The notes beneath the pieces are model-generated. The model was not told the origin of the DNA and searched no databases. It saw only the letters and a program-made list of their open reading frames with translations. 64,000 nucleotides of DNA, taken from positions 992,001 to 1,056,000 of the forward strand of contig NZ_CP118953.1 in NCBI RefSeq assembly GCF_029024625.1, given 5' to 3'. Positions 28,326 through 38,689 of this stretch are shown piece after piece. The position numbers were made by a program, and so were the translations under genes. Positions within the stretch are counted from its first letter, which is position 1; each line of letters opens with the position of its first letter. This DNA comes from Staphylococcus chromogenes. GTDB lineage: Bacteria; Bacillota; Bacilli; Staphylococcales; Staphylococcaceae.

Positions 28326-28364
28326 AAAGAACCTGAGATGATGAAATTCTCAGGTTCTTTTATA
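28326..28364 (+). terminator. Terminator after ezrA
   Basis: A perfect 13-bp stem (AAAGAACCTGAGA 28326-28338 with TCTCAGGTTCTTT 28348-28360) and a short T tail lie within ten bases of the stop codon. Confidence 0.92.
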
Positions 28365-28470
28365 TTATTCATGATAAATACTTATCAAAATCTAGGATAT
28401 GTTTAAAAGTAGAGTGACAGGTTGGAGTTACTTTAATGATGAACAATCCCTCTTATCTAGATACAGTCAG

Positions 28471-28518
28471 TTAGCATTTTCTATTGACCTTATCGGTTAA
28501 ATTATAGAAAATAGCTAA
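28471..28518. repeat. Long imperfect hairpin upstream of nifS
   Basis: TTAGCATTTTCTAT then TTGACC (28471-28489) pairs with GGTTAA then ATAGAAAATAGCTAA (28495-28518), with one bulge and a five-base loop. No T run follows on either strand, so it does not look like a terminator. It lies about 80 bases before the nifS start. It could be an operator or a leader structure. Confidence 0.55.
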
Positions 28519-28594
28519 TATGTGTTTTATTTTCATGGAGATAGTGTAGTACAATAATGATTATTCATAATCTTTTTCAAGGAGTTCTTGTAAG

Positions 28595-29731
28595 ATGTTA
28601 TATTTTGACAATGCTGCGACAACAAGACCTGACCCAGAAGTATTAAAGAGTTACATGAAAGTGAATGAAACGTTGTTTTTTAATCCAAATAGCCCTCACG
28701 TAAAAGGGGTGGAAGCTGCGCGTCTACTTGAAAAAGCACGCGAGCAAATTAAATCCTCGTTAAATTTGCGTGAGGAGACACTTATTTTTACAAGTGGCGC
28801 CACAGAATCAAATAATATGGCATTAAAAGGTGCGGCGTATCAGAAAAAACCTTTTGGTAAAACAATTATCACCTCTGTTCTTGAACATCCATCTGTCTTA
28901 GAAGTGATGCGACAGTTAGAGCAAGAGGGCTTCACTTTAAAATATGTCAAGATCACGGAATCAGGTCAAATAGACCTAAATCATTTAGAATCGTTACTCA
29001 ACAACGATGTGATTCTTGTGACGTGTATGCAAGTGAATAATATTATGGGGCAAATTCAGCCTATCGAAGAAATCGGTCAAATCTTGACACGCTTTCCGAA
29101 AGTTCATTTTCATGTGGATGCTGTTCAAGCCTTAGGCAAAGTCCCTTTGACGATGACAGGAATAGATAGTTTAGCTATTAGTGGACATAAATTTAATGGT
29201 TTAAAAGGCCAAGGATTACTTGTACTAAAAAATGCACATGCTGTTTCACCGATTATTCAAGGGGGCGGTCAAGAGCTCGGACTTCGGAGTGGTACTGTGA
29301 ACTTACCAAGTGATGTTGCGTTAGCGAAAGCAATTCGTTTAGCTGTTACCACGCAAAGTGAAATGATGTCCACTTTAAGAAAAGTTAATGACGAAATACG
29401 CCAACGCCTCCAAAACTACCCTGGTATAGTAGTGAACTCACCGATCACTGCCTCCCCTCATATTTTAAATATTGCTTTTCCAGGGGTAAGGGGTGAAGTT
29501 TTAGTGAATGCATTTTCTAAACAAGATGTCTTGGTTTCAACAACCAGTGCATGTTCATCTAAACAGTCAAAAGTTAATGAGGTATTACTTGCGATGAATA
29601 TTGATACTACAAATATATTAGGAAGTATTCGTTTATCTTTTGACCAACATACATCAAATGAGGATGTAAACGTGTTCTTCCAAGCATTAGATCACGTCTA
29701 TAATGAAGTAGAGGAGTTGCTAAGAAAATGA
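28595..29731 (+). CDS. Cysteine desulfurase partnered with ThiI
   Basis: This PLP enzyme takes sulfur from cysteine as a persulfide. The PLP lysine is Lys199 in SGHKFNG and the likely catalytic cysteine is Cys320 in TSACSSKQS, in 378 residues. Its stop codon overlaps the thiI start (ATGA), so the pair is translationally coupled. In Bacillus a NifS-like desulfurase beside ThiI (NifZ) supplies sulfur for 4-thiouridine in tRNA; the same is expected here, rather than iron–sulfur cluster assembly. Confidence 0.92.
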   Translation: MLYFDNAATTRPDPEVLKSYMKVNETLFFNPNSPHVKGVEAARLLEKAREQIKSSLNLREETLIFTSGATESNNMALKGAAYQKKPFGKTIITSVLEHPSVLEVMRQLEQEGFTLKYVKITESGQIDLNHLESLLNNDVILVTCMQVNNIMGQIQPIEEIGQILTRFPKVHFHVDAVQALGKVPLTMTGIDSLAISGHKFNGLKGQGLLVLKNAHAVSPIIQGGGQELGLRSGTVNLPSDVALAKAIRLAVTTQSEMMSTLRKVNDEIRQRLQNYPGIVVNSPITASPHILNIAFPGVRGEVLVNAFSKQDVLVSTTSACSSKQSKVNEVLLAMNIDTTNILGSIRLSFDQHTSNEDVNVFFQALDHVYNEVEELLRK

Positions 29732-30948
29732 TATATGATCATCTTCTAGTAAGATATGGAGAACTAACATTAAAAGGGGCAAATCGTAAAACATTTGTAA
29801 GTCAATTACGTTCAAATGTCAAACGTGCTTTGATGCCTTTAAAAGGTTATGAAGTGAAAGCCAATAGAGATAGAATGTATATTCAACTTCAACCTGAAGC
29901 GGAAATAGAAGAAATGATTGCGCGTATTTCAAAAGTTTACGGGGTTCATTCGATAAGTCCAGTGCTTAAAATTGAAAAAACAATGGAAGCGATGTACGAA
30001 CATGCTATCAAGTTTGCAGATCAATATAACGCTGGAGACAGTTTTAAAGTCGAAGTTAAACGTTCGGACAAACAGTTTGAATATGAGACTTTTGCAATAC
30101 AACGGATGGTTGGAGGCGCAGTTCTAAAACATGCAGAGGATTTACACGTTGACGTACGTCAGCCAGACCATGAAATTAAAATTGAGGTCCGTTTGGATGC
30201 GGTCTATATGTATGATCGAGTGATTCCAGCAATCGGCGGATTACCAATTGGTACCGGTGGAAAAACACTCTTAATGTTATCAGGAGGCATTGATTCACCT
30301 GTAGCTGGCATGGAAGTTATGCGTCGAGGTGTGACAATTGAAGCTATTCATTTTCATAGTCCACCTTTTACTAGTGAGAAGGCGAAAGAAAAAGTCATTG
30401 AACTCACGCGTATTATGGCTGAGCGTGTAGGGACAATTAAGCTACATATCGTGCCATTTACTGAAGTTCAAAAACAAGTTCATAAAGTCGTTCATGAACG
30501 TTATACAATGACATCAACACGCCGCATGATGTTAAGAATTGCAGATAAAGTTGTGCAACAAATTGGTGCAGATGCCATTGTAAATGGAGAAAATTTAGGT
30601 CAAGTTGCAAGTCAAACGCTTAAGAGTATGTATGCTATAAACGCAGTGACATCAACACCAGTTTTACGTCCTTTATTATCGTTAGATAAAGAGGAAATCA
30701 TTAATAAAGCCAAAGCGTTAGGAACGTTTGAAACGTCTATCCAACCTTTTGAAGATTGTTGTACGATTTTTACGCCTAAAAATCCAGTGACAGAACCACA
30801 ATTTGATAAAGTAATACAGTATGAATCTGGCTATGATTTTGAACCAATGATTGAGAAAGCGATGGCTGAGATTGAAACATTAGTCATTGATAAAAATTAT
30901 CAAATCCATGCTCAAGAAACAGAACAATGGGATGATGATTTATTCTAA
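29728..30948 (+). CDS. thiI: tRNA 4-thiouridine synthetase ThiI
   Basis: ThiI adenylates U8 of tRNA and inserts sulfur. The 406 residues contain an N-terminal ferredoxin-like and THUMP region (about 1-165) and a PP-loop ATPase with [11 protein letters not shown]. As in other Bacillota the C-terminal rhodanese domain of the E. coli protein is missing. The Cys pair in FEDCCTIF near residue 344 is notable. Sulfur must come from the overlapping upstream cysteine desulfurase. The start overlaps that gene by four bases. Confidence 0.96.
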   Translation: MIYDHLLVRYGELTLKGANRKTFVSQLRSNVKRALMPLKGYEVKANRDRMYIQLQPEAEIEEMIARISKVYGVHSISPVLKIEKTMEAMYEHAIKFADQYNAGDSFKVEVKRSDKQFEYETFAIQRMVGGAVLKHAEDLHVDVRQPDHEIKIEVRLDAVYMYDRVIPAIGGLPIGTGGKTLLMLSGGIDSPVAGMEVMRRGVTIEAIHFHSPPFTSEKAKEKVIELTRIMAERVGTIKLHIVPFTEVQKQVHKVVHERYTMTSTRRMMLRIADKVVQQIGADAIVNGENLGQVASQTLKSMYAINAVTSTPVLRPLLSLDKEEIINKAKALGTFETSIQPFEDCCTIFTPKNPVTEPQFDKVIQYESGYDFEPMIEKAMAEIETLVIDKNYQIHAQETEQWDDDLF

Positions 30949-30968
30949 TTTAATTGGGGGTGAAGGGG

Positions 30969-31742
30969 ATGGAATTAGATTTAACGCTTATTTTAATTGC
31001 AGTCGCTTTTGCTTTTCTAGCTGCCTTTATTGATGCTGTCGTTGGGGGCGGCGGATTGATTTTAATTCCTGCTTTGCTTGCGCTTGGAATCCCGCCGGCA
31101 ACGGCATTAGGAACTAATAAAATGGCAAGCGCCTTTGGTTCGTTTACCAGTGCCACTCGTTTTATTCGTGCGAAGAAAGTGGATCTTGCCATTGTTGGAA
31201 AACTGTTTCCACTCTCATTTATTGCAGCCATCGGGGGGACATCCTTAGCGGTTTTTTTACCCTCAGAGGTGTTAAAACCACTTGTTATCATCATTTTAAC
31301 GTGTGTGCTTATTTATACGCTTGTGAAAAAAGATTGGGGAGCGACACGTACTTATCGTAAATTAACACCTGTAAAAGCGATAATTTTTATTCTTTTAATT
31401 GTGGTTATTGGGTTTTATGATGGCTTTTTAGGTGGAGGTACGGGTTCATTTCTCATGTTTGCATTACTCGTCGTCGGTTTTGACTTTTTAAGTGCAGCTG
31501 GAAATGCAAAAGTTCTTAATTTTGCTTCCAATTTAGGTTCACTTCTTATGTTTATGTATTTAGGTCATGTAGATTATGTGCTCGGACTCTTATTAGCATT
31601 AAGTTCTGTTGTAGGATCTTATGCCGGTGCGCAATTTGCCATCCGAAAAGGTGTAAGTTATGTCAAAGTGTTATTCGTCGTTGTCACGCTCATTCTCATC
31701 TTAAAAAATACATATGATTACATTCAAGATTTTTTACTTTAG
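30969..31742 (+). CDS. TauE/SafE-family sulfite/sulfonate exporter-like permease
   Basis: The 257 residues are strongly hydrophobic, with about seven or eight membrane segments and the repeated glycine-rich signatures of the TauE/SafE (DUF81) family: DAVVGGGGLILIPALL early and DGFLGGGTGSFL mid-protein. The family moves anions such as sulfite, sulfoacetate or other small acids; this substrate is unknown. I start it at the ATG at 30969, after GGGGGTG. It follows thiI by 20 bases, so the sulfur-handling operon may extend into it, which hints at a sulfur-containing substrate. Confidence 0.85.
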   Translation: MELDLTLILIAVAFAFLAAFIDAVVGGGGLILIPALLALGIPPATALGTNKMASAFGSFTSATRFIRAKKVDLAIVGKLFPLSFIAAIGGTSLAVFLPSEVLKPLVIIILTCVLIYTLVKKDWGATRTYRKLTPVKAIIFILLIVVIGFYDGFLGGGTGSFLMFALLVVGFDFLSAAGNAKVLNFASNLGSLLMFMYLGHVDYVLGLLLALSSVVGSYAGAQFAIRKGVSYVKVLFVVVTLILILKNTYDYIQDFLL

Positions 31743-31746
31743 TCAT

Positions 31747-31786
31747 AGTAATGAAGACCTATGACGTGCGAAGTACCTTCATTACT
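31747..31786 (+). terminator. Hairpin between the permease and tpx
   Basis: AGTAATGAAG (31747-31756) pairs with CTTCATTACT (31777-31786) around 20 bases. There is no T run, so its termination activity is doubtful. The -10-like TATAAT at 31789-31794 follows immediately. Confidence 0.4.
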
Positions 31787-31831
31787 CGTATAATATAATT
31801 GACTTAGATTGATTTAAGGAGGCAAAATATT

Positions 31832-32326
31832 TTGACACAAATTACGTTTAAACAAAATCCTGTTACACTTAAAGGAACAGAAGTTAATGTAGGTGATCAA
31901 GCACCTGACTTTAAGGTTGTTGATAATAACTTACAGGAAGTCACATTATCTCACTTTGATGGTAAAAAGAAATTGTTGAATGTTGTTCCATCATTAGATA
32001 CGGGTGTATGTGACCAACAAACGCGAAAATTCAATGAAAAAGCGAATGATGAGGACGGTTACGTTTTAACATTATCTTTAGATTTACCATTTGCTCAAAA
32101 AAGATGGTGTGCCTCTAGTGGATTGGATAACGTCATTACCCTTAGTGATTATCAAAAACACTCTTTTGGTGAAGCTTATGGCGTTGTTATGGAAGAACTA
32201 CAACTCCTCGCACGCTCTGTATTTGTATTAGATGAAAATAACAAAGTTGTCTATAAAGAAATAGTGCCAGAAGGAACAGACTTTCCAAACTTCGATACAG
32301 CACTTGAAGCATATCGTCAATTATAA
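31832..32326 (+). CDS. tpx: Thiol peroxidase (Tpx-type atypical 2-Cys peroxiredoxin)
   Basis: Tpx reduces peroxides using thioredoxin. The 164 residues carry the peroxidatic Cys60 in [11 protein letters not shown] and the resolving Cys93 in RWCASSG, the classic Tpx pair. The start codon is TTG, preceded by AAGGAGG. It is a single gene with a hairpin on each side. The identification is secure. Confidence 0.97.
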   Translation: MTQITFKQNPVTLKGTEVNVGDQAPDFKVVDNNLQEVTLSHFDGKKKLLNVVPSLDTGVCDQQTRKFNEKANDEDGYVLTLSLDLPFAQKRWCASSGLDNVITLSDYQKHSFGEAYGVVMEELQLLARSVFVLDENNKVVYKEIVPEGTDFPNFDTALEAYRQL

Positions 32327-32345
32327 GGAATTACAATTAAACTGG

Positions 32346-32382
32346 AGGCTGGAACATTTATGATGTACCAGCCTTATTTTTT
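32346..32382 (+). terminator. Terminator after tpx
   Basis: AGGCTGG (32346-32352) with CCAGCCT (32368-32374) plus inner ACAT/ATGT form the stem, followed by a T-rich stretch. The next gene's binding site lies directly beyond. Confidence 0.8.
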
Positions 32383-32397
32383 GAAAGGACGTAAACA

Positions 32398-33345
32398 ATG
32401 GCAGAATCAGCAACAATTATGGAACAATTATTTAAAAAGTTGGATGAAACAACCCAACAACTCAATGAAGAGAATGGACAAAGTTTTATTGAGAATTTAG
32501 GTCTTGCAATGGAACAATTGTATACAAAAGATCGCGAATTCATCGAACAAGCAACACTACAAGATAGACGAAAAGCGTTTCAATTTGCTTATTTAAGCCA
32601 ACTTCAAAAAGAAGAAGTACAAGCTAACCATCAAATCACGCCAGATTCTATTGGCTTAATATTAGGATATTTAATTTCTCAATTCGAAGAAGAAAATAAG
32701 GAGCTACATGTTGTTGACTTGGGGAGTGGCACAGGACATTTAAGTGCTACAGTACATGAAGCGATGCCAGAGAAGACAATGATGCATCATTTGGTTGAAG
32801 TCGATCCCGTATTGTCCAGACTAAGTGTGCATTTGGCCAATTTCCTTGAAATTCCATTTGACGTGTATCCCCAAGACGCTTTAATGCCTCTGCCGTTTGA
32901 AGAAGCAGATGTCGTTTTGGGAGATGTGCCAATCGGCTATTACCCGGTAGATGAACGTAGTCATCAAATGAAATTAGGTTTTGAATCGGGACATAGTTAT
33001 GCGCATCATTTGTTTATAGAACAAGCTATTACAGCATTAAAACCAGCCGGGTACGCATTTTTAGTCGTACCGAGCCAACTTTTTAATGATGAAAATATAA
33101 AACAGTTGGAAAATTTTATTGCAACAGAAACAGAAATGCAAGCTTTTCTGCACCTGCCTAAAAATTTATTTAAACAAGAACATGCGCAAAAATCGATACT
33201 GATTCTACAAAAGAAAGAGCAAGGTAAAACGCAACCTGTAGAAGTATTACTTGCTAATATTCCAGATTTAAGACAGCCACAGAATTTTCAAAATTTCTTA
33301 TCTGAACTTAAAAATTGGATGAATCATAATCATCCTCAAAAATAA
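32398..33345 (+). CDS. YtxK-like class I SAM-dependent methyltransferase
   Basis: The 315-residue protein has an N-terminal helical segment and a methyltransferase core. The SAM loop is VDLGSGTGHLS, and the catalytic segment GDVPIGYYP stands where N6-adenine methyltransferases have NPPY. It is related to B. subtilis YtxK, which also lies between tpx and ackA. The substrate is not established. An AAAGGACG site precedes the ATG at 32398. The gene may be read with ackA, 81 bases downstream. Confidence 0.85.
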   Translation: MAESATIMEQLFKKLDETTQQLNEENGQSFIENLGLAMEQLYTKDREFIEQATLQDRRKAFQFAYLSQLQKEEVQANHQITPDSIGLILGYLISQFEEENKELHVVDLGSGTGHLSATVHEAMPEKTMMHHLVEVDPVLSRLSVHLANFLEIPFDVYPQDALMPLPFEEADVVLGDVPIGYYPVDERSHQMKLGFESGHSYAHHLFIEQAITALKPAGYAFLVVPSQLFNDENIKQLENFIATETEMQAFLHLPKNLFKQEHAQKSILILQKKEQGKTQPVEVLLANIPDLRQPQNFQNFLSELKNWMNHNHPQK

Positions 33346-33426
33346 TCTGTGGTACTCTTGAAATACGACTGTGATAATGGTTAAATAGATTTTGGAGATA
33401 AACTTTAAATATTGGAGGACGTTTAC

Positions 33427-34623
33427 ATGTCTAAGTTAATTTTGGCAATTAACGCTGGTAGCTCATCATTAAAATTCCAATTAATTGAAATGCCAGAAGA
33501 AAAATTAGTAACAAAAGGTCTTATTGAGCGTATTGGCCTTAAAGACTCTATTTTCACTGTAGAAGTGAATGGAGAAAAAGTGAAAGAAGTTAAAGATATT
33601 AAAGACCATGAAGAAGCTGTAAATATCATGTTAGAGAGTTTACAAGCACATGGCATTATTAATGACATTAATGATATTGATGGCACAGGTCATCGTGTCG
33701 TACACGGAGGAGAACGTTTCCCTGAATCTGCATTGGTGACAGATGAAGTTGTCGCTGATATTAAAAAATTAACGGATTTAGCACCGTTACACAACCCAGC
33801 TAACTTAATGGGTATCGAAGCGTTTAGAAAATTATTACCAAACATTCCTCACGTGGCTGTTTTCGACACATCATTCCATCAAACAATGCCAGAATCAGCA
33901 TATTTGTATAGTTTACCTTATAACTACTATACAGATTATGGCATTCGTAAATATGGTTTCCATGGGACAAGTCATAAATACGTTTCACAACGTGCGGCTG
34001 AAATGTTAGGTAAACCTGTCGAAGAATTACGCATTATCTCATGTCATATTGGTAACGGCGCGTCAATCGCTGCTATCGATGGCGGAGAGTCAATAGACAC
34101 ATCAATGGGCTTCACACCACTTGCAGGGGTGACAATGGGTACTCGTTCAGGAAATATTGACCCTGCATTAATCCCATATATTATGGAAAAAACAGGCAAA
34201 ACAGCTGATGAAGTTTTAAATACATTAAACAAAGAATCAGGCTTATTAGGGATTACTGGCACATCAAGTGACTTACGTGATATCGAAGAAGATGCGAGCA
34301 ATGGTAATAAACGTGCAGAATTAGCACTTGAAGTCTTTGCTTCACGTATCCATAAATATATGGGTTCTTATGCAACACGTATGCACGGTGTAGACGTCAT
34401 TGTCTTCACTGCAGGTGTAGGTGAGAATTCAGATGTCATTCGTGCACGTGTATTAGAAGGTTTAGAATTTATGGGCGTGTATTGGGATCCTCGTAAGAAT
34501 GAAGGTTTACGTGGAAAAGAAGCTGAATTAAACTATCCACATTCTCCAGTAAAAGTACTCGTTATTCCAACTAATGAAGAAGTAATGATCGCACGTGACG
34601 TCATGAAATTTGGAGAATTATAA
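33427..34623 (+). CDS. ackA: Acetate kinase
   Basis: AckA makes ATP and acetate from acetyl phosphate during overflow metabolism, opposite in direction to AcsA. The family signatures [11 protein letters not shown] at the N-terminus and [11 protein letters not shown] mid-protein are clear in 398 residues. The start at 33427 follows GGAGG; an in-frame TTG at 33412 is upstream of that site. A very strong terminator follows. No convincing cre was found upstream. Confidence 0.98.
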   Translation: MSKLILAINAGSSSLKFQLIEMPEEKLVTKGLIERIGLKDSIFTVEVNGEKVKEVKDIKDHEEAVNIMLESLQAHGIINDINDIDGTGHRVVHGGERFPESALVTDEVVADIKKLTDLAPLHNPANLMGIEAFRKLLPNIPHVAVFDTSFHQTMPESAYLYSLPYNYYTDYGIRKYGFHGTSHKYVSQRAAEMLGKPVEELRIISCHIGNGASIAAIDGGESIDTSMGFTPLAGVTMGTRSGNIDPALIPYIMEKTGKTADEVLNTLNKESGLLGITGTSSDLRDIEEDASNGNKRAELALEVFASRIHKYMGSYATRMHGVDVIVFTAGVGENSDVIRARVLEGLEFMGVYWDPRKNEGLRGKEAELNYPHSPVKVLVIPTNEEVMIARDVMKFGEL

Positions 34624-34638
34624 TTTACAAATATAAAT

Positions 34639-34678
34639 AAGACAGGACTGAAATCGTTTGATTTCAGTCCTGTCTTTA
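34639..34678 (+). terminator. Terminator after ackA
   Basis: A perfect 17-bp stem (34639-34655 with 34660-34676) closes a GTTT loop. It is one of the strongest hairpins in the window. Confidence 0.92.
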
Positions 34679-34744
34679 TGTATATCGAAAAAGTAGGTTT
34701 TAGTTATTTTCAATTTTACATGTTATTTTTGATGAATTTGCATA

Positions 34745-34781
34745 TTAAAACTGCCTACAAAGAGGAAACTTTGTAGGCAGT
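34745..34781 (-). terminator. Terminator after the first universal stress gene
   Basis: ACTGCCTACAAAG (34750-34762) pairs with CTTTGTAGGCAGT (34769-34781), and the minus strand then reads TTTTAAT. It faces the ackA terminator across 70 bases. Confidence 0.85.
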
Positions 34782-34819
34782 AAATGATATCATTTCTCTT
34801 AATTTCTAAGAGAAAGTCT

Positions 34820-35320
34820 TTAAATATTATGATCTTGCAGGAGTTCTTTCGTTGCAACTCGAGGTTCAAATGTTTCAGGAATTTGTTCTGTACGAACCAC
34901 AAGTACGTCACATTCAGCATGGCGTACAATAGCTTCAGAAACAGAGCCGACAATAAAGCGTTCTACAGCATTGAGTCCTGAAGTACCACACATAATAAGA
35001 TCAATGTCTCCATCTTCAGTTGCTTTCTTAGGGATAATTGATTTTGGAGAACCAAATTCTAATTTTGTTTCCACATGTGTAAGTCCTTCTTCTTCAGCTA
35101 CTTTACGATAGCCATCGAGTAGCTTTTCAGCGAATGATTTAGACTTTTCAGTAAAATTAGCATCATAGACCTCGAATGATGTGTAAGTACGGGAATCGAT
35201 GACATTCATAATGGTTAACTTGGCATCGTTACGTTTAGCTACTGCTACAGCTTTATTGAATGCCCATTCTGCTTCGTGTGAACCATCGACAGCGATAAGA
35301 ATATGTTTGTACATTAACAT
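34820..35320 (-). CDS. Universal stress protein, UspA family
   Basis: The 166 residues show the Usp fold: the N-terminal HILIAVDGSHEAEWAF and the ATP-binding loop GTSGLNAVERFIVGSVSEAIVRHA (G-2x-G-9x-G-S/T), so this is the nucleotide-binding type. The role is stress survival of unknown mechanism. It is divergent from ald. A related but shorter gene lies at 38690-39106, beyond ald and two other genes. AAAGGGG lies before the ATG. Confidence 0.93.
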   Translation of the reverse strand: MLMYKHILIAVDGSHEAEWAFNKAVAVAKRNDAKLTIMNVIDSRTYTSFEVYDANFTEKSKSFAEKLLDGYRKVAEEEGLTHVETKLEFGSPKSIIPKKATEDGDIDLIMCGTSGLNAVERFIVGSVSEAIVRHAECDVLVVRTEQIPETFEPRVATKELLQDHNI

Positions 35321-35412
35321 GGCAAAAACCCCTTTCTTATTTCACTTCAATTATATCATATTTTTTGTAAATTCCGCCAATTATTATAAGTTAGAAAAAG
35401 TATTGAAAGTTA

Positions 35413-35427
35413 TGATTGCGCTTACAT
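35413..35427 (-). promoter_or_regulatory. cre match before ald
   Basis: On the minus strand the site reads ATGTAAGCGCAATCA, a 15 of 15 match to WTGNAARCGNWWWCA. It lies 40 bases before the ald ATG and about 90 bases from the divergent stress gene. I could not identify the ald promoter with confidence. Confidence 0.65.
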
Positions 35428-35467
35428 TCATCATGCGTTATGATTAGTCGTGGGAGGTGTAGGGAGA

Positions 35468-36583
35468 ATGAAAATTGGTATTCCTAAGGAGATAAAAAAT
35501 AACGAAAATCGAGTGGGGTTATCCCCAAGTGGTGTTCATGCACTTGTTGAAGCTGGACATACTGTATTAGTAGAACAATCAGCAGGTATTGGATCTTTCT
35601 TTGAAGATCAAGACTATGTTGAAGCAGGTGCAAAAATCGTTGATGCTCAAACAAAGGTTTGGGACGTAGATATGGTGATTAAAGTTAAAGAACCTTTAAA
35701 AGAGGAGTATGACTTCTTTAGAGAAGGGTTAATTTTATTTACGTATTTACATTTAGCGAATGAACCTGAATTAACCGAAGCTTTAATTAAAAATAAAGTG
35801 GTTGCGATTGCTTATGAAACAGTTCAACTTGAAGATCGCTCGCTTCCTTTACTTACACCTATGAGTGAGGTTGCTGGTCGTATGTCTGCGCAAATTGGTG
35901 CTCAATTCCTACAAAAAATTAATGGGGGTATGGGTATCCTATTAGGCGGTATCCCAGGTGTACAAAAAGGCAAGGTTACGATTATTGGTGGGGGACAAGC
36001 AGGAACAAACGCAGCACGTATTGCTTTAGGGCTTGGTGCTGACGTAACAATCTTAGACGTTAACCCTAAACGTTTGCAACAATTAGAAGAACTTTTTGAC
36101 GGACGTGTGCATACAATTATGTCTAATCCACTTAATATTGAAGAGCACGTTAAAGCAAGTGATTTAGTCATTGGGGCGGTACTTATTCCAGGTGCTAAAG
36201 CGCCACGTCTTGTGACTGAAGACATGATTAAGCAAATGAAAGCAGGGTCAGTTGTTGTTGATATTGCCATCGACCAAGGTGGTATTTTCGAAACGACAGA
36301 CCGCATTACGACGCATGATGATCCAACTTATGTCAAACATGGTGTTGTACATTATGCGGTAGCAAATATGCCTGGAGCTGTACCACGTACATCAACAATC
36401 GGTTTAAATAACGCGACGCTACCATATGCGCTTCAACTTGCGAATAAAGGATATAAACAAGCATTAACTGATAATGTACCTTTATCACAAGGTTTAAACA
36501 CTTATAATGGTTTAGTGACTAATAAAGCTGTTGCTGAAGCTTTCAACAAAGAATTCACACCTGTTGCAGATGTTTTAAAATAA
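35468..36583 (+). CDS. ald: Alanine dehydrogenase
   Basis: Ald converts alanine to pyruvate and ammonia with NAD, allowing growth on alanine when sugar is absent. The 371 residues include the start [17 protein letters not shown], the PLSEVAGR-type block [11 protein letters not shown], the NAD fold [17 protein letters not shown] and [10 protein letters not shown] choose the ATG at 35468; the GTG at 35450 lies before the GGGAGG site. An upstream cre predicts CcpA control, sensible for a catabolic enzyme. Confidence 0.97.
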   Translation: MKIGIPKEIKNNENRVGLSPSGVHALVEAGHTVLVEQSAGIGSFFEDQDYVEAGAKIVDAQTKVWDVDMVIKVKEPLKEEYDFFREGLILFTYLHLANEPELTEALIKNKVVAIAYETVQLEDRSLPLLTPMSEVAGRMSAQIGAQFLQKINGGMGILLGGIPGVQKGKVTIIGGGQAGTNAARIALGLGADVTILDVNPKRLQQLEELFDGRVHTIMSNPLNIEEHVKASDLVIGAVLIPGAKAPRLVTEDMIKQMKAGSVVVDIAIDQGGIFETTDRITTHDDPTYVKHGVVHYAVANMPGAVPRTSTIGLNNATLPYALQLANKGYKQALTDNVPLSQGLNTYNGLVTNKAVAEAFNKEFTPVADVLK

Positions 36584-36593
36584 ATAAAGAGTA

Positions 36594-36632
36594 AAAAATG
36601 CCAACAAAGTTTGTCGCTTTGTTGGCATTTTT
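36594..36632. terminator. Bidirectional terminator between ald and the M24 peptidase gene
   Basis: AAAAATGCCAACAAAG (36594-36609) pairs exactly with CTTTGTTGGCATTTTT (36617-36632): 16 bp with T runs on both strands, serving both convergent genes. Confidence 0.92.
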
Positions 36633-36660
36633 ATGAGATTGGTTTTCATAATAAATAGTT

Positions 36661-37716
36661 TTACTTTTTGAAAGATGACAATGATTGATATCCCTCGTGA
36701 GTGACTAAAATATCATCTTCAATACGAACTCCGGCAATTCCAGGGACGTATATGCCAGGCTCCACTGTAATGACCATGCCTTCTTCTAGGAGATTGTCAT
36801 TCGTTTCAGAAATGTCTTGATATTCATGAGCTTCAAGTCCTAATCCATGCCCTAAGCGATGTGGGAAATAGTCCCCATAGCCAGCCGCTTTAATAATATT
36901 TCGCGCAGTCTTATCAATGTCACTAATTTTCATGCCAGGTTTAATTTTGGAAATGGCCTCTGATTCCGCTTCTTTAACTATGTTATAAATTTGTTGAGCT
37001 TCCTCGCTTGGGTTTCCAAATGCAATTGTACGTGTAATATCGCTACAATAATTTTGATAGATAACACCAAGGTCAAATAAAACATATTCATCTTTTTGAA
37101 GTTTTCTATCTCCTGGTGTACCATGAGGGGCTGCCGCATGATCGCCAAATAGCACCATAGTGTCAAAACTCATTTCATGAACACCATAAGCTTTAATTTC
37201 ATTTTCAATATGATTCACGACTTCTCGTTCAGTCACGCCCTCTTTTAAATAAGCTTCACCTATACGCATACATTCATCAGCGAGCTCAGCTGCACGTGCT
37301 AACACATTGATTTCTTCTTGCGTTTTGACATTACGCATCTCTTGAATAAGAGGGTCAATGGATTGTACATTTTGGATTTGAAAGGCTTGTTTAAGTTCTT
37401 TATATCGACGATAAGTTAAATGGTTTTCTTCGATGAGTACTGTATTGAACTTATCTCGATACTTTTCGTAAGGGTTTTCTGTGTCTAAATAACCAATGAT
37501 TTGCCCTGCGAAAGGAGAGGCTTTAACTTCTTCAACTTCAAGTTGAGGGCAAAATAAAATACACTCTCCATCAGATTTAGCTAATAATGCAAATAAACGC
37601 TCATGAGGCTCACTTTTATAGCCCGTATAATAATAAATGTTAATTGGATTCGAAATCCATGCGGCATCCGCATTTGATGTTTTAATCTTCGTAATAAGTT
37701 GCTCTAAATGTGTCAT
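36661..37716 (-). CDS. M24-family Xaa-Pro dipeptidase/aminopeptidase
   Basis: This is a metallopeptidase cleaving Xaa-Pro bonds in small peptides. The 351 residues have the creatinase-type N-terminal domain and the pita-bread catalytic domain. Metal ligands are visible: Asp in LFDLGV, Asp in CSDITRT, His in [13 protein letters not shown], Glu in VEPGIYV and Glu in RIEDDIL. It acts in the cytoplasm on imported or recycled peptides. It resembles the Bacillus YkvY/PepQ-like proteins; the exact specificity is not readable. An AAGGAGG site precedes the ATG. Confidence 0.9.
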   Translation of the reverse strand: MTHLEQLITKIKTSNADAAWISNPINIYYYTGYKSEPHERLFALLAKSDGECILFCPQLEVEEVKASPFAGQIIGYLDTENPYEKYRDKFNTVLIEENHLTYRRYKELKQAFQIQNVQSIDPLIQEMRNVKTQEEINVLARAAELADECMRIGEAYLKEGVTEREVVNHIENEIKAYGVHEMSFDTMVLFGDHAAAPHGTPGDRKLQKDEYVLFDLGVIYQNYCSDITRTIAFGNPSEEAQQIYNIVKEAESEAISKIKPGMKISDIDKTARNIIKAAGYGDYFPHRLGHGLGLEAHEYQDISETNDNLLEEGMVITVEPGIYVPGIAGVRIEDDILVTHEGYQSLSSFKK

Positions 37717-37838
37717 TTGTTGTGCCTCCTTAATATCATCATTTTAATTAAAAAGGGTAAGTAATTCAATTTCTTTGAATGTGTGTCGCATAGTATCTCG
37801 TGGTATAGTGAGAGTAACAGTAAAAAGGAGGATGCATA

Positions 37839-38534
37839 ATGAAACTATCTTTTCATGGACAATCAACAGTGTATTTTGAATCAAATGGAAAAAAAGGGAT
37901 TATTGACCCATTTATTACTGGAAATGAATTATCAGATTTAGATGCGTCATCACTAGAAGTGGACTATATTATTTTAACGCATGGACATGAAGATCATTTT
38001 GGAGATACTATTGAAATCGCAAAACGGACAGAGGCTACTGTTATTTCTACAGCTGAAGTAGCCAATTATTTAAATTCTGCTCATGGAATTGAAAATGTGC
38101 ATGGCATGAATATTGGAGGAAAATGGCAATTTGATTTTGGCACACTTAAGTTTGTTCAGGCCTTCCATAGTTCAAGTTTAATGGATGACAATGGCAAGCC
38201 TATATATTTAGGCATGCCAATGGGCGTCATTTTAACACTCGAAAATAAAACAATTTATCATACAGGAGATACAGGATTGTTTAGTGATATGAAACTCATC
38301 GCAGAACGCCATCCTGTCGATGTTTGCTTTGTACCTATTGGAGATAACTTTACTATGGGAATTGAAGATGCGAGTTATGCAATTAATACATTCATTCAAC
38401 CTAAAATCAGTGTTCCAATTCATTACAATACGTTCCCATTAATTGAACAAAACCCAGAAGATTTTAAAAACGCTGTTACACACGGTCAAGTTCAAATATT
38501 AAAACCGGGTCAATCTGTGCAATTCACTGATTAA
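37839..38534 (+). CDS. UPF0173 metal-dependent hydrolase (YtkL-like)
   Basis: The 231-residue protein has a metallo-beta-lactamase fold with the metal motif [10 protein letters not shown] and later [13 protein letters not shown], characteristic of the UPF0173 group. The substrate is unknown. It is cytoplasmic, with no signal peptide. An AAAGGAGG site precedes the ATG. It is divergent from the peptidase gene and followed by a shared hairpin. B. subtilis YtkL lies in the same neighbourhood as YtoI, as here. Confidence 0.9.
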   Translation: MKLSFHGQSTVYFESNGKKGIIDPFITGNELSDLDASSLEVDYIILTHGHEDHFGDTIEIAKRTEATVISTAEVANYLNSAHGIENVHGMNIGGKWQFDFGTLKFVQAFHSSSLMDDNGKPIYLGMPMGVILTLENKTIYHTGDTGLFSDMKLIAERHPVDVCFVPIGDNFTMGIEDASYAINTFIQPKISVPIHYNTFPLIEQNPEDFKNAVTHGQVQILKPGQSVQFTD

Positions 38535-38603
38535 TAGTGTATAAAAAAGAAGACGATGTTAATGAGAACTTTAACGAAAGTAGCTTTAGCATAAACAATT
38601 TAT

Positions 38604-38652
38604 AAAAGCGCCTGAAATGCATTTTTCGGAATGATTTTTCAGGCGCTTTTTA
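38604..38652. terminator. Bidirectional terminator between the UPF0173 gene and the second stress gene
   Basis: AAAAGCGCCTGAAA (38604-38617) pairs perfectly with TTTCAGGCGCTTTT (38637-38650), a 14-bp stem with T runs on both strands and a 19-base loop. Confidence 0.9.
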
Positions 38653-38689
38653 AAATTTAGACAAGAGGCTCAATGTGGAGATAAATAAT

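Noticed and set aside
30950-31294. Minus-strand frame of 114 codons opposite the TauE permease
   Set aside because: No ribosome binding site, and it is wholly inside a well-supported membrane-protein gene.
33411-33427. Half cre (TGTAAACG on the minus strand) at the ackA start
   Set aside because: Only the left half matches; it lies over the start codon and has no right half-site.
34723-34981. Short frames on both strands between ackA and the stress gene
   Set aside because: They overlap two strong terminator hairpins and the stress-gene 3' end; no coding signal.
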